Below are positions 1 through 7,914 of a DNA stretch of 35,257 nucleotides, one piece after another. The notes beneath the pieces were generated by a model, which was given only the letters and a program-made list of their open reading frames with translations, was not told the origin of the DNA and made no database searches. Each line of letters starts with the position of its first letter. Within the stretch, counting starts at the first letter, position 1. Source of the stretch: VRUE01 sp035556755 (GTDB lineage Bacteria > Actinomycetota > Thermoleophilia > Solirubrobacterales > 70-9); contig DATMEP010000151.1 in the NCBI GenBank assembly GCA_035556755.1, positions 1 to 35,257 of the forward strand. The letters run 5' to 3'. The position numbers were made by a program, and so were the translations under genes.

Positions 1-597
1 CTGCGGGTCTCCGACGCCGAGACGGTCGAGGTGGCGCGGATGGTCCTGCTCGGCAAGCTCAACTCCGACATCGTGCAGCGGCTCAACCGGCACGGCCAGC
101 CGGCGGTCGGCCTCTCCGGCCAGGACGGCTCGCTGTTCGAGATCGCCCCGGTGGCCAACGCCGAGCAGGTCGGCTTCGTCGGCACGGTCGAGCACGTCGA
201 CGTCGACGTGCTCAACCACATCGCCGAGGACTACATCCCGGTGATCGCCTCCTCGGCCTCCGACGCCGAGGGCCGTCCCTACAACGTCAACGCCGACGAG
301 GCGGCGGGCAAGGTCGCCGCGGCCCTCGGCGCGCACAAGGCCGTCTTCCTCACCGACGTCGAGGGCTGGCTGGCCGATCCCGACGATCACGATTCGCTGA
401 TCACCCGTGCCGCCGTATCCGAGGTCGAGGGGAAGCTGAACGGAATCGCGGGCGGGATGCGACCGAAGCTGCAGGCCTGCGTCGACGCGATCCAGGGCGG
501 CGCCCGGTCGGCCCACATCATCGACGGCCGCAAGCCGCACAGCCTGCTGCTGGAGCTGTTCACCGATGCCGGCATCGGCACGATGGTCACCCCATGA
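1..597 (+). CDS. argB: Acetylglutamate kinase, C-terminal part (gene enters from the left edge)
   Basis: This is the C-terminal ~198 residues of N-acetyl-L-glutamate kinase, which phosphorylates N-acetylglutamate in the second step of arginine synthesis in the cytosol. The reading frame is open from base 1, so the start and the N-terminal glycine-rich part lie outside the window; the full enzyme is usually about 290-300 residues. Visible family features are the segment PYNVNADEAAGKVAAALGA, the FLTDVEGW strand and the GGMRPKLQACVDAI helix near the C-terminus, which belong to the nucleotide-binding half of amino-acid kinases. Its stop overlaps the argD start by four bases (ATGA at 594-597), so the two are probably translationally coupled. 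The identification is firm. Confidence 0.95.
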   Translation: MRVSDAETVEVARMVLLGKLNSDIVQRLNRHGQPAVGLSGQDGSLFEIAPVANAEQVGFVGTVEHVDVDVLNHIAEDYIPVIASSASDAEGRPYNVNADEAAGKVAAALGAHKAVFLTDVEGWLADPDDHDSLITRAAVSEVEGKLNGIAGGMRPKLQACVDAIQGGARSAHIIDGRKPHSLLLELFTDAGIGTMVTP

Positions 598-1784
598 AAC
601 TGGCTGAGCTGCAGGGGCTGGAGGAGCGCTACCTGATGCGGACCTACCGGCGGGCGCCGGTCGAGTTCGTGCGTGGCGAGGGAGTGCGGCTCTGGGATGC
701 CGACGGCAGAGAGTACCTCGACTTCCTGGCCGGGATCTCGGTCTGCTCGGTCGGCCACTGCCACCCCGCCGTGGTCGAGGCGGTTCGCGAGCAGGCGGGC
801 CGCCTGATGCACGTCTCCAACCTCTTCTACACCGAGCCGATGGTGCGGCTCGCCGAGCGGCTCTCGGAGTCGAGCCTCGGCGGCCGTGTCTTCCTCTCCA
901 ACTCGGGGACCGAGGCAAACGAGTGCGCGATCAAGGTGGCGCGCAAGAACGCCCATCTCCGGGGCGTTGAAAAACCGGTGATCGTCAGCTTCGAGAACGA
1001 CTTCCACGGGCGCACCTACGGCGCTCTTGCGGCGACGCCGGGACTTGCTCGCAGCGAGGCGCTGGGGCCGATGCTCCCGGGCTTCCGCTCGGTTCCGCGG
1101 GGCGACTCCGAAGCGCTGCGCGAGGCCGTCGACGGGGACACCGCCGCGGTGCTGGTCGAGCCGATCCAGGGGGAGGCCGGCGTCTACCCGATCGGCGACG
1201 AGGCGCTGCTCGCCGCGCGCGAGGCCTGCGACGAGGTGGGCGCGCTGCTGATCTTCGACGAGATCCAGACCGGCGTCGGCCGGACCGGCTCGCTCTGGGC
1301 CTACGAGCAGACGCCGGTGCGGCCCGACGTCATCACCAGCGCCAAGGCCCTCGGCGGCGGCTTCCCGATCGGCGCCTGCGTCACGACTTCCTCGGCGGGC
1401 GAGGTGCTGGAGCCAGGAGACCACGGTTCGACCTTTGCCGGCGGCGCAGTCGCCTCGACGGCGGCGTTGACCGTGCTCGACCTGATCGACGACGCGGCGC
1501 TGCTGCGCGGAGTGCGTGAGCTGGGCGCCTTCCTGCGCGACGAACTGCTTGCGATCGAGGACGTCGCCGAGGTTCGCGGGCGAGGCTTGATGCTCGGCGT
1601 CGGCCTTGCCGAGGGGATCGACGCGGCCGCAGTCTGCGCCGACCTGCTCGAGCGCGGCCTGATCGTCAACGTCCCCGAGCCCGGCACGCTGCGGCTGCTG
1701 CCTCCGCTGACGGTGGACCGGACTCATATCGAGCGCGCCGTCGGCCTGATCGCCGACTCGCTCCTAAGCTACTCGGCAGCATGA
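594..1784 (+). CDS. argD: Acetylornithine aminotransferase
   Basis: A 396-residue PLP-dependent class III aminotransferase. In arginine synthesis it converts N-acetylglutamate semialdehyde to N-acetylornithine with glutamate as amino donor; family members often also act on succinyl-diaminopimelate. Diagnostic segments are the early LFYTEPMVRLAERL region, FLSNSGTEANECAIKVARK, VEPIQGEAGVYP, the PLP aspartate in LLIFDEIQTGVGRTG and the Schiff-base lysine in DVITSAKALGGGFPIGA. Length is normal. It overlaps argB by four bases and the next gene by four bases (ATGA at 1781-1784), so argB-argD and the coiled-coil gene look like one transcript. ArgC, ArgJ and ArgF are not in the window. Confidence 0.95.
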   Translation: MKLAELQGLEERYLMRTYRRAPVEFVRGEGVRLWDADGREYLDFLAGISVCSVGHCHPAVVEAVREQAGRLMHVSNLFYTEPMVRLAERLSESSLGGRVFLSNSGTEANECAIKVARKNAHLRGVEKPVIVSFENDFHGRTYGALAATPGLARSEALGPMLPGFRSVPRGDSEALREAVDGDTAAVLVEPIQGEAGVYPIGDEALLAAREACDEVGALLIFDEIQTGVGRTGSLWAYEQTPVRPDVITSAKALGGGFPIGACVTTSSAGEVLEPGDHGSTFAGGAVASTAALTVLDLIDDAALLRGVRELGAFLRDELLAIEDVAEVRGRGLMLGVGLAEGIDAAAVCADLLERGLIVNVPEPGTLRLLPPLTVDRTHIERAVGLIADSLLSYSAA

Positions 1785-2305
1785 GCTCCGAAAGACTTCC
1801 CCCCAAGCATCAGCGCCCGCCGGCCTCGGCCGCGGAGGCCGCGCAGCGCCTGGCGACAATCGTCGATGCGGCTGAGCGGGCTGCGTCGAGCGTCATCGAC
1901 GACGCCGAGGCGCAGGCACGCCAGCACATCGAGGAGGCGCGAGCCCGGGCGGACCGGATTGTCGCCGAGCGCCTGCGCGAGATGGCGGACGAGCTGCGCG
2001 AGATGGCGGATCGGTTGTTCGCCGAGGGCGAGCCCGATTTGCCTTCCCTCGACGAGGACCGTGACGGCAGGGATGAGGAGGACGACGGCAACCGCCGTGA
2101 CGTGCACCTGAGGCCGGTGCAGACGGAGGCGAACGGCGAGCCCGTGGCGTCGCGCAACTCCGGATCGGCCGGTGCCCGGCTCCTGGCAACTCAGATGGCG
2201 GTTTCCGGCGCCAGCCGCAAGGAGATCGACATGCGGCTTCGAAGTGGATTCGAGATCGAGGACACCAGTGAGATCCTCGAGGCTATTCTCGGCCCTGAAG
2301 ACTGA
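1781..2305 (+). CDS. Acidic coiled-coil protein of unknown function
   Basis: A 174-residue protein I cannot assign to a named family. Residues ~17-80 form a long Ala/Glu/Arg-rich helix (AAEAAQRLATIVDAAERAAS then AEAQARQHIEEARARADRIV), which looks like a coiled coil of the DivIVA or ATP-synthase-b type. A disordered acidic linker follows (EDRDGRDEEDDGNRRD). The C-terminal 45 residues form a compact helical tail (GARLLATQMAVSGASRKEID) and are the best candidate for a conserved domain. There is no signal peptide or membrane segment. It starts inside the argD stop (ATGA), and a TAAGCT hexamer lies 10 bases before the ATG. A scaffold or division-related role is only a guess. Confidence 0.8.
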   Translation: MSSERLPPKHQRPPASAAEAAQRLATIVDAAERAASSVIDDAEAQARQHIEEARARADRIVAERLREMADELREMADRLFAEGEPDLPSLDEDRDGRDEEDDGNRRDVHLRPVQTEANGEPVASRNSGSAGARLLATQMAVSGASRKEIDMRLRSGFEIEDTSEILEAILGPED

Positions 2306-2316
2306 GCCGTAGGCGA

Positions 2317-2664
2317 ATGCACGACGACCCGACCCGCACGATGGGACAGCCCGAGCACCCCGGCGGCCGCCCGCACGGGAATACGCGCCTGCTGGTCGCC
2401 GGCCTGATCGCCGTCATCGTCGGCCTCGTCGTGGCGATCGTCGTGATCGCGGGTGGCGACGGCGGCAGCGACCCGGTCTCGACGCCTTCTGAGGTCACCA
2501 CGCTGCCGACCAGCGAAGAAACGACCGAGTCGGACACGACGACCGAGACCACCGAGCCGACCGCGACCGAAGAGACCACCACCGCTCCCGAAGAAGGCGA
2601 AGGTGAAGCCGAAGGGGAAGAAGGCGAAGCGGAAGACGGCAGCGGCGGACTCGAAGTGCCGTAG
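2317..2664 (+). CDS. Single-pass membrane protein with Thr/Glu-rich tail
   Basis: A 115-residue protein with a short polar N-terminus (residues 1-25, rich in His, Pro and Gly), one hydrophobic helix at ~27-47 (LLVAGLIAVIVGLVVAIVVI), and a low-complexity tail of repeated Thr and Glu (TTETTEPTATEETTTAPEE) that becomes almost wholly acidic. Positive charges precede the helix, so the tail probably faces outside and could be a spacer or O-glycosylated stalk. No family is recognised. It lies 11 bases after the coiled-coil gene and 24 bases before argG, in the same direction. Low-complexity sequence makes the reading frame less certain than its neighbours, but the clear membrane helix supports it. 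Confidence 0.7.
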   Translation: MHDDPTRTMGQPEHPGGRPHGNTRLLVAGLIAVIVGLVVAIVVIAGGDGGSDPVSTPSEVTTLPTSEETTESDTTTETTEPTATEETTTAPEEGEGEAEGEEGEAEDGSGGLEVP

Positions 2665-2688
2665 CGGCGTGCGCCCGCGACGGGCTGC

Positions 2689-3987
2689 GTGCGAGACTTC
2701 TCGCCTTCCGTGAGCCCCGACGACTCGCCGCAGCAGCAGCGCACCGCCAGCTACGAGGCCGACCCCGCCGAGGTCAGCCGTGTCCTGCTGCTCTACTCGG
2801 GCGGGCTCGACACCAGCGTGATGCTGAAGTGGATCCAGGACCGCTACGAGGCGGAGGTCGTCTGCCTCACGGTCAACCTCGGCCAGCCCGGCGAGGACTA
2901 CGGCGTGATCGAGGACAAGGCGAAGCGGCTGGGCGCGCTCGAGTGCCACGTGGTCGATGCCCGCGAGCGGTTCGCGCGCGACTTCGTCGTCCCGGCGATC
3001 AAGGCGAACGCCCTCTACGGCGGCGGCTACCCGCTGTTCACGGCGCTCGGCCGGCCGCTGATCGCCGAGCTGGCGGTCGAGTACGCGCGCCGGACCGGCT
3101 GCGACACGATCGCCCACGGCTGCACCGGCAAGGGCAACGACCAGGTGCGGATCGAGGCGACGGTGGCCACCCTGGCGCCGGAGCTGAGGACGATCGCGCC
3201 GGTTCGCTCCTGGCAGATGGGCCGCGAGGAGGAGATCGCCTACGCCCGCGAGCACGGGATCCCGGTCAAGGGCGGCACCGAGGTCGCGCCCTACTCGATC
3301 GACGACAACCTCTGGGGCCGCTCGTCGGAGGGCCGCTGGATCGAGGACCTCGACCACGCACCCGAGGACGACGTCTTCCAGCTCGTCACCCGGCCCGAGC
3401 TGGCGCCCGACGAGGCAGAGGTGGTGGCGGTCGAGTTCGAGGACGGGGTGCCGGTCGGGCTGAACGGCGAGCGGATGGGCCTCGTTGAGCTGCTCGAAGC
3501 CGCCGCCGAGATCGGCTGCCGGCACGGGGTCGGCATCGTCGACCACATCGAGGACCGGATCGTCGGTCTCAAGGTCCGCGACATCTACGAGGCGCCGGCG
3601 GCGGCGATCCTGCTGACCGCGCACCAGGAGCTGGAGAAGCTGGTCGGGACGATCCACCAGAACCAGCTCAAGCCCGACCTCGACCGCAAGTGGGCCTACC
3701 TCGTCTACGCCGGGCTCTGGTGGGAGCCGCTGCGCTCCGACCTCGACGCCTATATGGAGGCGGTCAACGCGCAGGTGACGGGGACGATCGGCCTGAGGCT
3801 GTACAAGGGGAGCGTGCGCGTCGTCACCCGCTCCTCGCCGAACGCCGTCTATGACGCCGACCTCGCCTCCTTCGCCGAGTCGGGCGGTCTCTTCTCGCAA
3901 GCAGCCTCGCCCGGCTTCATCGAGCTCTGGTCGCTGCAGTCGCGGATGGCGCATAGGATTCGGCAGCGCGGGGAAGAGGGTGCTTGA
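2689..3987 (+). CDS. argG: Argininosuccinate synthase
   Basis: Argininosuccinate synthase joins citrulline and aspartate using ATP in the penultimate arginine step. The adenylate-forming P-loop is VLLLYSGGLDTSVMLKW at residues ~32-48, followed by family blocks GGGYPLFTALGRPLIAEL, HGCTGKGNDQVRIE and PYSIDDNLWGRSSEGRWIED. Length is 432 residues; the usual core is about 400, because a polar ~28-residue N-terminal extension precedes the first strand. The GTG at 2689 is the longest start; a GTG at 2710 would shorten the extension and cannot be ruled out. The stop shares its A with the ATG of the next small gene (TGATG at 3985-3989). Assignment is certain. Confidence 0.96.
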   Translation: MRDFSPSVSPDDSPQQQRTASYEADPAEVSRVLLLYSGGLDTSVMLKWIQDRYEAEVVCLTVNLGQPGEDYGVIEDKAKRLGALECHVVDARERFARDFVVPAIKANALYGGGYPLFTALGRPLIAELAVEYARRTGCDTIAHGCTGKGNDQVRIEATVATLAPELRTIAPVRSWQMGREEEIAYAREHGIPVKGGTEVAPYSIDDNLWGRSSEGRWIEDLDHAPEDDVFQLVTRPELAPDEAEVVAVEFEDGVPVGLNGERMGLVELLEAAAEIGCRHGVGIVDHIEDRIVGLKVRDIYEAPAAAILLTAHQELEKLVGTIHQNQLKPDLDRKWAYLVYAGLWWEPLRSDLDAYMEAVNAQVTGTIGLRLYKGSVRVVTRSSPNAVYDADLASFAESGGLFSQAASPGFIELWSLQSRMAHRIRQRGEEGA

Positions 3988-4145
3988 TGGTCTATCGCGC
4001 GATCGGCAAGGCGGCTGTCAAGTACGCGTTTCTCTTTCTGCGGCAGCGCTACGCGCGCCCGGTTCGGATCGGCACCGGCCTGGCTGCGGTGGCGATCGGC
4101 CTCGCCGCTGCCTACTGGGCGAACCGCGACGTGCCCGAGGGCTGA
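3987..4145 (+). CDS. Small membrane protein (52 residues) coupled to argG
   Basis: A 52-residue protein that starts on the argG stop (TGATG overlap), which argues for real translation by coupling. The sequence begins MVYRAIGKAAVKYAFLFLRQ. A basic amphipathic N-terminal half is followed by one hydrophobic helix at ~28-46 (RIGTGLAAVAIGLAAAYWAN) and a short acidic end. It carries no recognised motif. The basic residues before the helix suggest that the N-terminus stays in the cytosol. Function unknown; the position in the arg cluster may only reflect co-transcription. Confidence 0.65.
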   Translation: MVYRAIGKAAVKYAFLFLRQRYARPVRIGTGLAAVAIGLAAAYWANRDVPEG

Positions 4146-4168
4146 GATCCAGGACGGCGGTTCCCGGG

Positions 4169-4217
4169 CCGCAAGATTCATTGCGGATTATTGACGACTT
4201 GTGAGCTTCTACTCACA
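4169..4217 (+). promoter_or_regulatory. Two tandem dyads upstream of the wall hydrolase
   Basis: Two small inverted repeats lie between the 52-residue gene and the hydrolase start: CCGCAA-gattca-TTGCGG at 4169-4186 and TGTGAG-cttcta-CTCACA at 4200-4217, each with 6-base arms and a 6-base centre. A TTGACG hexamer (4191-4196) sits between them and TAGCCT (4226-4231) follows. This could be an operator region for the gene at 4242. Arms of six bases occur by chance, so the call is weak. Confidence 0.3.
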
Positions 4218-4225
4218 TGGTCCGC

Positions 4226-4231
4226 TAGCCT
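4226..4231 (+). promoter_or_regulatory. Candidate -10 box (TAGCCT) of the wall hydrolase gene
   Basis: TAGCCT ends 10 bases before the GTG at 4242. The same TAGnnT hexamer at similar spacing precedes many genes here. It supports the GTG at 4242 as the start rather than the TTG at 4191, which lies upstream of this element. No good -35 hexamer is seen at 17 bases. Confidence 0.45.
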
Positions 4232-4241
4232 CGCCCGCTCC

Positions 4242-5264
4242 GTGTCGCAAACGGACGCCCCACAAGCCGGAGGCCGGTCACGCCTCGGCGCGCTTGCCTG
4301 TGCCGCCCTCGCCTGCGGGTTGCTCGCGGCTGCCGGTGCGCGGGCGGCGGACGTCGATGGCCTGCAGGCAAAGGTCGACCGCGCCCGCGGCGAGGCGACC
4401 GCCCTCGGTGCCGAGATCCGAGACGCCCAGGCGCAGCTCGCCTCTGCCCAGCAGGAAGCGGCGGCCGCCTCGGCGCGCGAGCAGCGCCTGAGCGCGATGC
4501 TGGCGACCGGTCGTGAGCGGGCTGCCGAGCTGGCGGCCGAGGTCGCCGGCACCGAAAGGCGACTGCGCCTCGAAAAGCGGCGCCTGCGCCGCGCTCGCGG
4601 TGTGCTGGCGGAGCGCCTCGTCGCGATCTACCGCAGCGGCGCGCCCAGCACCGCGAGCGTCGTCCTCGGTTCCAGTGACATGGACGAACTCGCCGTGCGC
4701 ACCGAGTATCTGGAGCGGATCGAGGACTCCGATACCGAGCTGGCCGGCCGGGTTGAGCAGGTGCGGAACGCGGTGCGCCGCGACCTGGCCGAGATTGCCG
4801 AGCTGAAGGAGCGAGTCGACGCCTACAACGCGCGCCTCGTTGCCGCCCGCTCCGAAATCGCCGCCGTGCGCGGTGAGGCCGAAGCGGCCGCGGCGCGCCT
4901 GCGCTCGGTCGAAGCGGCCCGCAGTGCCGCTCTCTCGGCCCTGAAATCGCGGATCGGCGCCTGGGTCAGCGACATCGAGGAGGCCGAAGCGGCGAGTCGC
5001 GCGGCCGCCGAAGAAACCGTCGGGCGCTGGCTCGGCGGCCCCTTCTCGATCCCGACCTACATCGTGATGTGCGAGTCGGGCGGCAACTACAGCGCCCTCA
5101 ACCCTTCGAGCGGAGCGGGCGGCGCGTACCAGATCCTTCCCTCGACCTGGGACCTCTACGACGGCAGCGGCGCCCCGCACGAGGCCTCGAAGGAAGAACA
5201 GGACCGGATCGCCGCCGAAATCTGGGCCGACTCCGGCGGCAGTGCCTGGGTCTGCGCCGGCTGA
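4242..5264 (+). CDS. Secreted coiled-coil peptidoglycan hydrolase (Rpf/lytic transglycosylase-like)
   Basis: A 340-residue exported protein counted from the GTG at 4242. A Sec signal peptide covers about residues 1-36 (hydrophobic run LGALACAALACGLLAAAGA ending ARAAD). A long coiled coil follows (residues ~40-265: repeated Ala/Glu/Arg helices), of the kind found in PcsB/EnvC-type hydrolases and RipA. The C-terminal ~70 residues resemble the lysozyme-fold Rpf/transglycosylase domain: MCESGGNYSALNP carries the likely catalytic Glu (residue ~278), then GGAYQILPSTWDLYDG and a Cys near the end (SAWVCAG) that may pair with the Cys before the Glu. It would cleave glycan strands outside the membrane. 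A TTG at 4191 would add 17 residues before the signal peptide and is unlikely. Confidence 0.85.
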   Translation: MSQTDAPQAGGRSRLGALACAALACGLLAAAGARAADVDGLQAKVDRARGEATALGAEIRDAQAQLASAQQEAAAASAREQRLSAMLATGRERAAELAAEVAGTERRLRLEKRRLRRARGVLAERLVAIYRSGAPSTASVVLGSSDMDELAVRTEYLERIEDSDTELAGRVEQVRNAVRRDLAEIAELKERVDAYNARLVAARSEIAAVRGEAEAAAARLRSVEAARSAALSALKSRIGAWVSDIEEAEAASRAAAEETVGRWLGGPFSIPTYIVMCESGGNYSALNPSSGAGGAYQILPSTWDLYDGSGAPHEASKEEQDRIAAEIWADSGGSAWVCAG

Positions 5265-5347
5265 ATCGCCGCTTTCGCGACGACTTTGTGCGGAACTTTT
5301 TGCATTCATCGCACCACGCGCGCAGGCGGTCCCCTCAGCATGGCATC

Positions 5348-5620
5348 ATGCAGACAATGGAATGCAGCCGGACCGACGAGCGCATCGACCAGCTGGACCG
5401 GAAGGTCGATGGCCTGCGCGCAGAGATGCGGGACGAATTCAGGAGCGTGCGAGCCGAGTTGGTGGCCCTGCGCGAGGCGATGGAAAAGCGCTTCGAGGCG
5501 ATGGAAAGGCGCTTCGAGGCGGTTGATGCCCGCTTCGACTCGATGCAGCGATCGCTGCTCTGGATGATGGGGACGATGCTCGTCGTCGTCGCGAGCATTC
5601 TCGCGAGCGCGCAGCTGTAA
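5348..5620 (+). CDS. Small coiled-coil protein with C-terminal membrane anchor
   Basis: A 90-residue protein starting at the ATG at 5348 (another ATG follows three codons later). Residues ~8-65 are heptad-like and rich in Arg, Glu and Asp, with a repeated unit (EAMEKRFEAMERRFEAVDAR) that looks like a parallel coiled coil. Residues ~69-88 form one hydrophobic helix (LLWMMGTMLVVVASILASAQ) that ends the protein, so it is tail-anchored with the coiled coil in the cytosol. It resembles short DUF1640- or XhlA-like proteins found in many bacteria, though I cannot name the family firmly. It lies 43 bases upstream of ftsK on the same strand. Confidence 0.75.
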   Translation: MQTMECSRTDERIDQLDRKVDGLRAEMRDEFRSVRAELVALREAMEKRFEAMERRFEAVDARFDSMQRSLLWMMGTMLVVVASILASAQL

Positions 5621-5663
5621 GGCCTCAGGCAGGGGAGGGGCGACCGCCGTCGAAGCGGGCGAC

Positions 5664-7868
5664 ATGTTCGTGCGCAAGAAGCGAGGCTCGGCCGCGCGCC
5701 GCAAACCGAAAGGGAGGGCGAAAGCGAAAGCGAAGCCGCGAATGCGACGGCCACACCTTCCCGAGGGGCTGCAGCAGCGCCACCTCGATGTGATCGGCCT
5801 CTTCCTGATTGCCGCCGGCGTCTACCTGGCCTTTGTCTTCTTCTTCGGCTGGGACGGGGGCAAGGTCGGCTACGGGGTCGAGACCGGGTTCGAGTACCTG
5901 GTCGGCGAAGTGGGGGCACGCATCGCGACCGTGCTGATGCTGGCGATCGGAGCGATGCTCGTCACGGGCACCTCGATCTCCGCCGTTGTTCGCGGTCTCG
6001 GACGTGGCGTGCGACGGGTCTTCCTCGGCAGCCGCGAGATCACCCAGACGGCGATCCAGCACCGCGAGGCGCGGCGCGAGGAACGACACAAGGACAAGAC
6101 CTACGCCTTCGAGACCCAGGCGAATCCCACCGACGTGATGAGCGACTACCCGGAGTCCGACGACTTCGAGCCGACCGTGGCCCTCGCCGAGGACGAGCCC
6201 GGCGAGGAGCCCGTCACCTCGGAGTTCGACGCCGACGATGACGACGCGAAGCCGGAGTCCGGCCTCGAGGATCTGCAGCCGCACGCGTACGAGGTCGAGA
6301 TCCGCAGTGAGGAGGGGCTCGGCGTCGGCACCGACTCCGAGTCCAAGCAGACGGCGCTGACCCCGATGGGGCAGAAGCGCGGCGTCACCGAATCCGAGCA
6401 GATCGACTACCGCGTCCCGCCCGCCAAGGTGCTTGAAAAGGGCAAAGGCGACAAAGGCCCCGACCCGCGCGACCATGAAGTGATCGGGCGCAAGCTGGTC
6501 GAGACGCTCGGACACTTCGGTGTCGAGGCCAAGATCGTCGGCATCGTCAGCGGCCCCCACGTCTCCCGCTTCGAGCTGCGCCTCGCGCCGGGCACCAAGG
6601 TGAAGAAAGTCACCGAGCTCTCCAACGACCTTGCCTACGCGCTCGCCTCGACCGACATCCGCATCCTGGCGCCGATCCCCGGCAAGCAGGCGGTCGGGGT
6701 CGAGGTGCCGAACGCGCGCCGCCGCCTGGTCCGCCTCGGCGACATCTACGCCGGGCGCCCGGAGAAAACCTCGCCCCTGGTCGCCTGGCTCGGCAAGGGA
6801 ATCGACGGCAACGCGGTCTGGACCGACCTGGCGAAGATGCCGCACGTGCTCGTCGCCGGCACCACCGGATCGGGCAAGTCGGGCTGCGTCAACGCGATCC
6901 TCTCCTCGATCCTGATGCACGCCTCGCCCAACGACGTGCGCCTCGTCCTCGTCGACCCCAAGCAGGTCGAGCTCAACCACTACGAGCACGTCCCGCACCT
7001 GCTGACGCCGGTCGTCACCTCGCCGCGCCTCGCCGCCAACGTGCTTTCCAACCTGATCGTCGAGATGGAGAGCCGCTACGGGATCATGGGCCAGGCTCGC
7101 TGCCGCAACCTGGCCGAGCTCAACCGCGTCCGCACCAAAGCCGGCGAACCGCCGCTGCCGCACATCCTCTGCGTGATCGACGAGCTCGCGGACCTGATGA
7201 TGGTCTCCCCGGCCGAGGTCGAGGACTCGATCATCCGCCTCGCCCAGAAGTCCCGCGCGACCGGGATCCACCTGGTGTTGGCTACCCAGCGCCCTTCGAC
7301 CGACATCATCACCGGCACGATCAAGGTCAACATCCCGGCCCGCATCGCCTTCGCCGTCTCCTCACAGACCGACTCGCGGGTGATCCTCGACCAGGGTGGC
7401 GCGGAGGCGCTGCTCGGTCAAGGGGACATGCTCTTCCGCGGCGCCGGCACCTCGAAGATGGCACGCGTCCAGGGCGCCTTCGTCACCGAGGAGGAGATCG
7501 CCCGGATCACCGGCCACTGGGCCAAGCAGGGCGAACCCGAATTCGAGGCAGAGCTGCTGGAGGCTCGCGAGGAGGTGCCGGGTGGAGAGGGCGATTTCGA
7601 CCCCGACAGCGACGACCTCCTCGACGAGGCCATCCGCACGGTAGTGCAGACCGAAACCGCCTCGGTCTCGATGATCCAGCGCCGGCTCCGGGTCGGTTAC
7701 ACCCGCGCCGGTCGCCTGGTCGACATGCTCGAGCGGCGCGGCGTGATCTCCGGCTACGAGGGGTCGAAGCCGCGCCAGGTGCTGATCACCGAGGCCGATC
7801 TGCCACGTGTGCTTGCCGGCGGCAACGAGCCCGAGCCGGTCGCCGTGGACGCCGACGAGGCCGGCTAA
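5664..7868 (+). CDS. ftsK: DNA translocase FtsK/SpoIIIE
   Basis: A 734-residue FtsK/SpoIIIE-family motor that pumps chromosomal DNA through the closing septum and activates XerCD recombination at dif. A very basic N-terminus precedes only two clear membrane helices (residues ~42-62 and ~86-105); the family usually has four. An acidic linker follows (~155-240). The RecA-like motor carries Walker A GTTGSGKS at 399-406, VLVDPKQVELNHYEHVPHL just after, Walker B in LCVIDELADLMM and HLVLATQRPSTDIITG. The C-terminal gamma winged helix (residues ~650-715, with SMIQRRLRVGYTRAGRLVDM) reads KOPS sequences and contacts XerD in characterised homologues. An intact gamma domain is relevant to the dif-like site at 31341. 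Confidence 0.95.
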   Translation: MFVRKKRGSAARRKPKGRAKAKAKPRMRRPHLPEGLQQRHLDVIGLFLIAAGVYLAFVFFFGWDGGKVGYGVETGFEYLVGEVGARIATVLMLAIGAMLVTGTSISAVVRGLGRGVRRVFLGSREITQTAIQHREARREERHKDKTYAFETQANPTDVMSDYPESDDFEPTVALAEDEPGEEPVTSEFDADDDDAKPESGLEDLQPHAYEVEIRSEEGLGVGTDSESKQTALTPMGQKRGVTESEQIDYRVPPAKVLEKGKGDKGPDPRDHEVIGRKLVETLGHFGVEAKIVGIVSGPHVSRFELRLAPGTKVKKVTELSNDLAYALASTDIRILAPIPGKQAVGVEVPNARRRLVRLGDIYAGRPEKTSPLVAWLGKGIDGNAVWTDLAKMPHVLVAGTTGSGKSGCVNAILSSILMHASPNDVRLVLVDPKQVELNHYEHVPHLLTPVVTSPRLAANVLSNLIVEMESRYGIMGQARCRNLAELNRVRTKAGEPPLPHILCVIDELADLMMVSPAEVEDSIIRLAQKSRATGIHLVLATQRPSTDIITGTIKVNIPARIAFAVSSQTDSRVILDQGGAEALLGQGDMLFRGAGTSKMARVQGAFVTEEEIARITGHWAKQGEPEFEAELLEAREEVPGGEGDFDPDSDDLLDEAIRTVVQTETASVSMIQRRLRVGYTRAGRLVDMLERRGVISGYEGSKPRQVLITEADLPRVLAGGNEPEPVAVDADEAG

Positions 7869-7902
7869 CAGGCGCTTTTCACGCCAAACCGTCCCGAACG
7901 GA

Positions 7903-7908
7903 CACAAT
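7903..7908 (+). promoter_or_regulatory. Candidate -10 box (CACAAT) of the rodZ-like gene
   Basis: CACAAT ends six bases before the GTG at 7915. With no Shine-Dalgarno sequence nearby, this fits a leaderless transcript starting at or next to the GTG. No convincing -35 is visible. Confidence 0.4.
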
Positions 7909-7914
7909 GACGGA

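Noticed and set aside
2191..3954. A 587-codon open frame on the minus strand
   Set aside because: Antisense to argG, the Thr/Glu-rich gene and part of the coiled-coil gene; no domain pattern.
4146..4241. A c-di-AMP (ydaO-type) riboswitch in front of the wall hydrolase
   Set aside because: The gap is under 100 bases, too short for that riboswitch, and its conserved sequence blocks are not seen.
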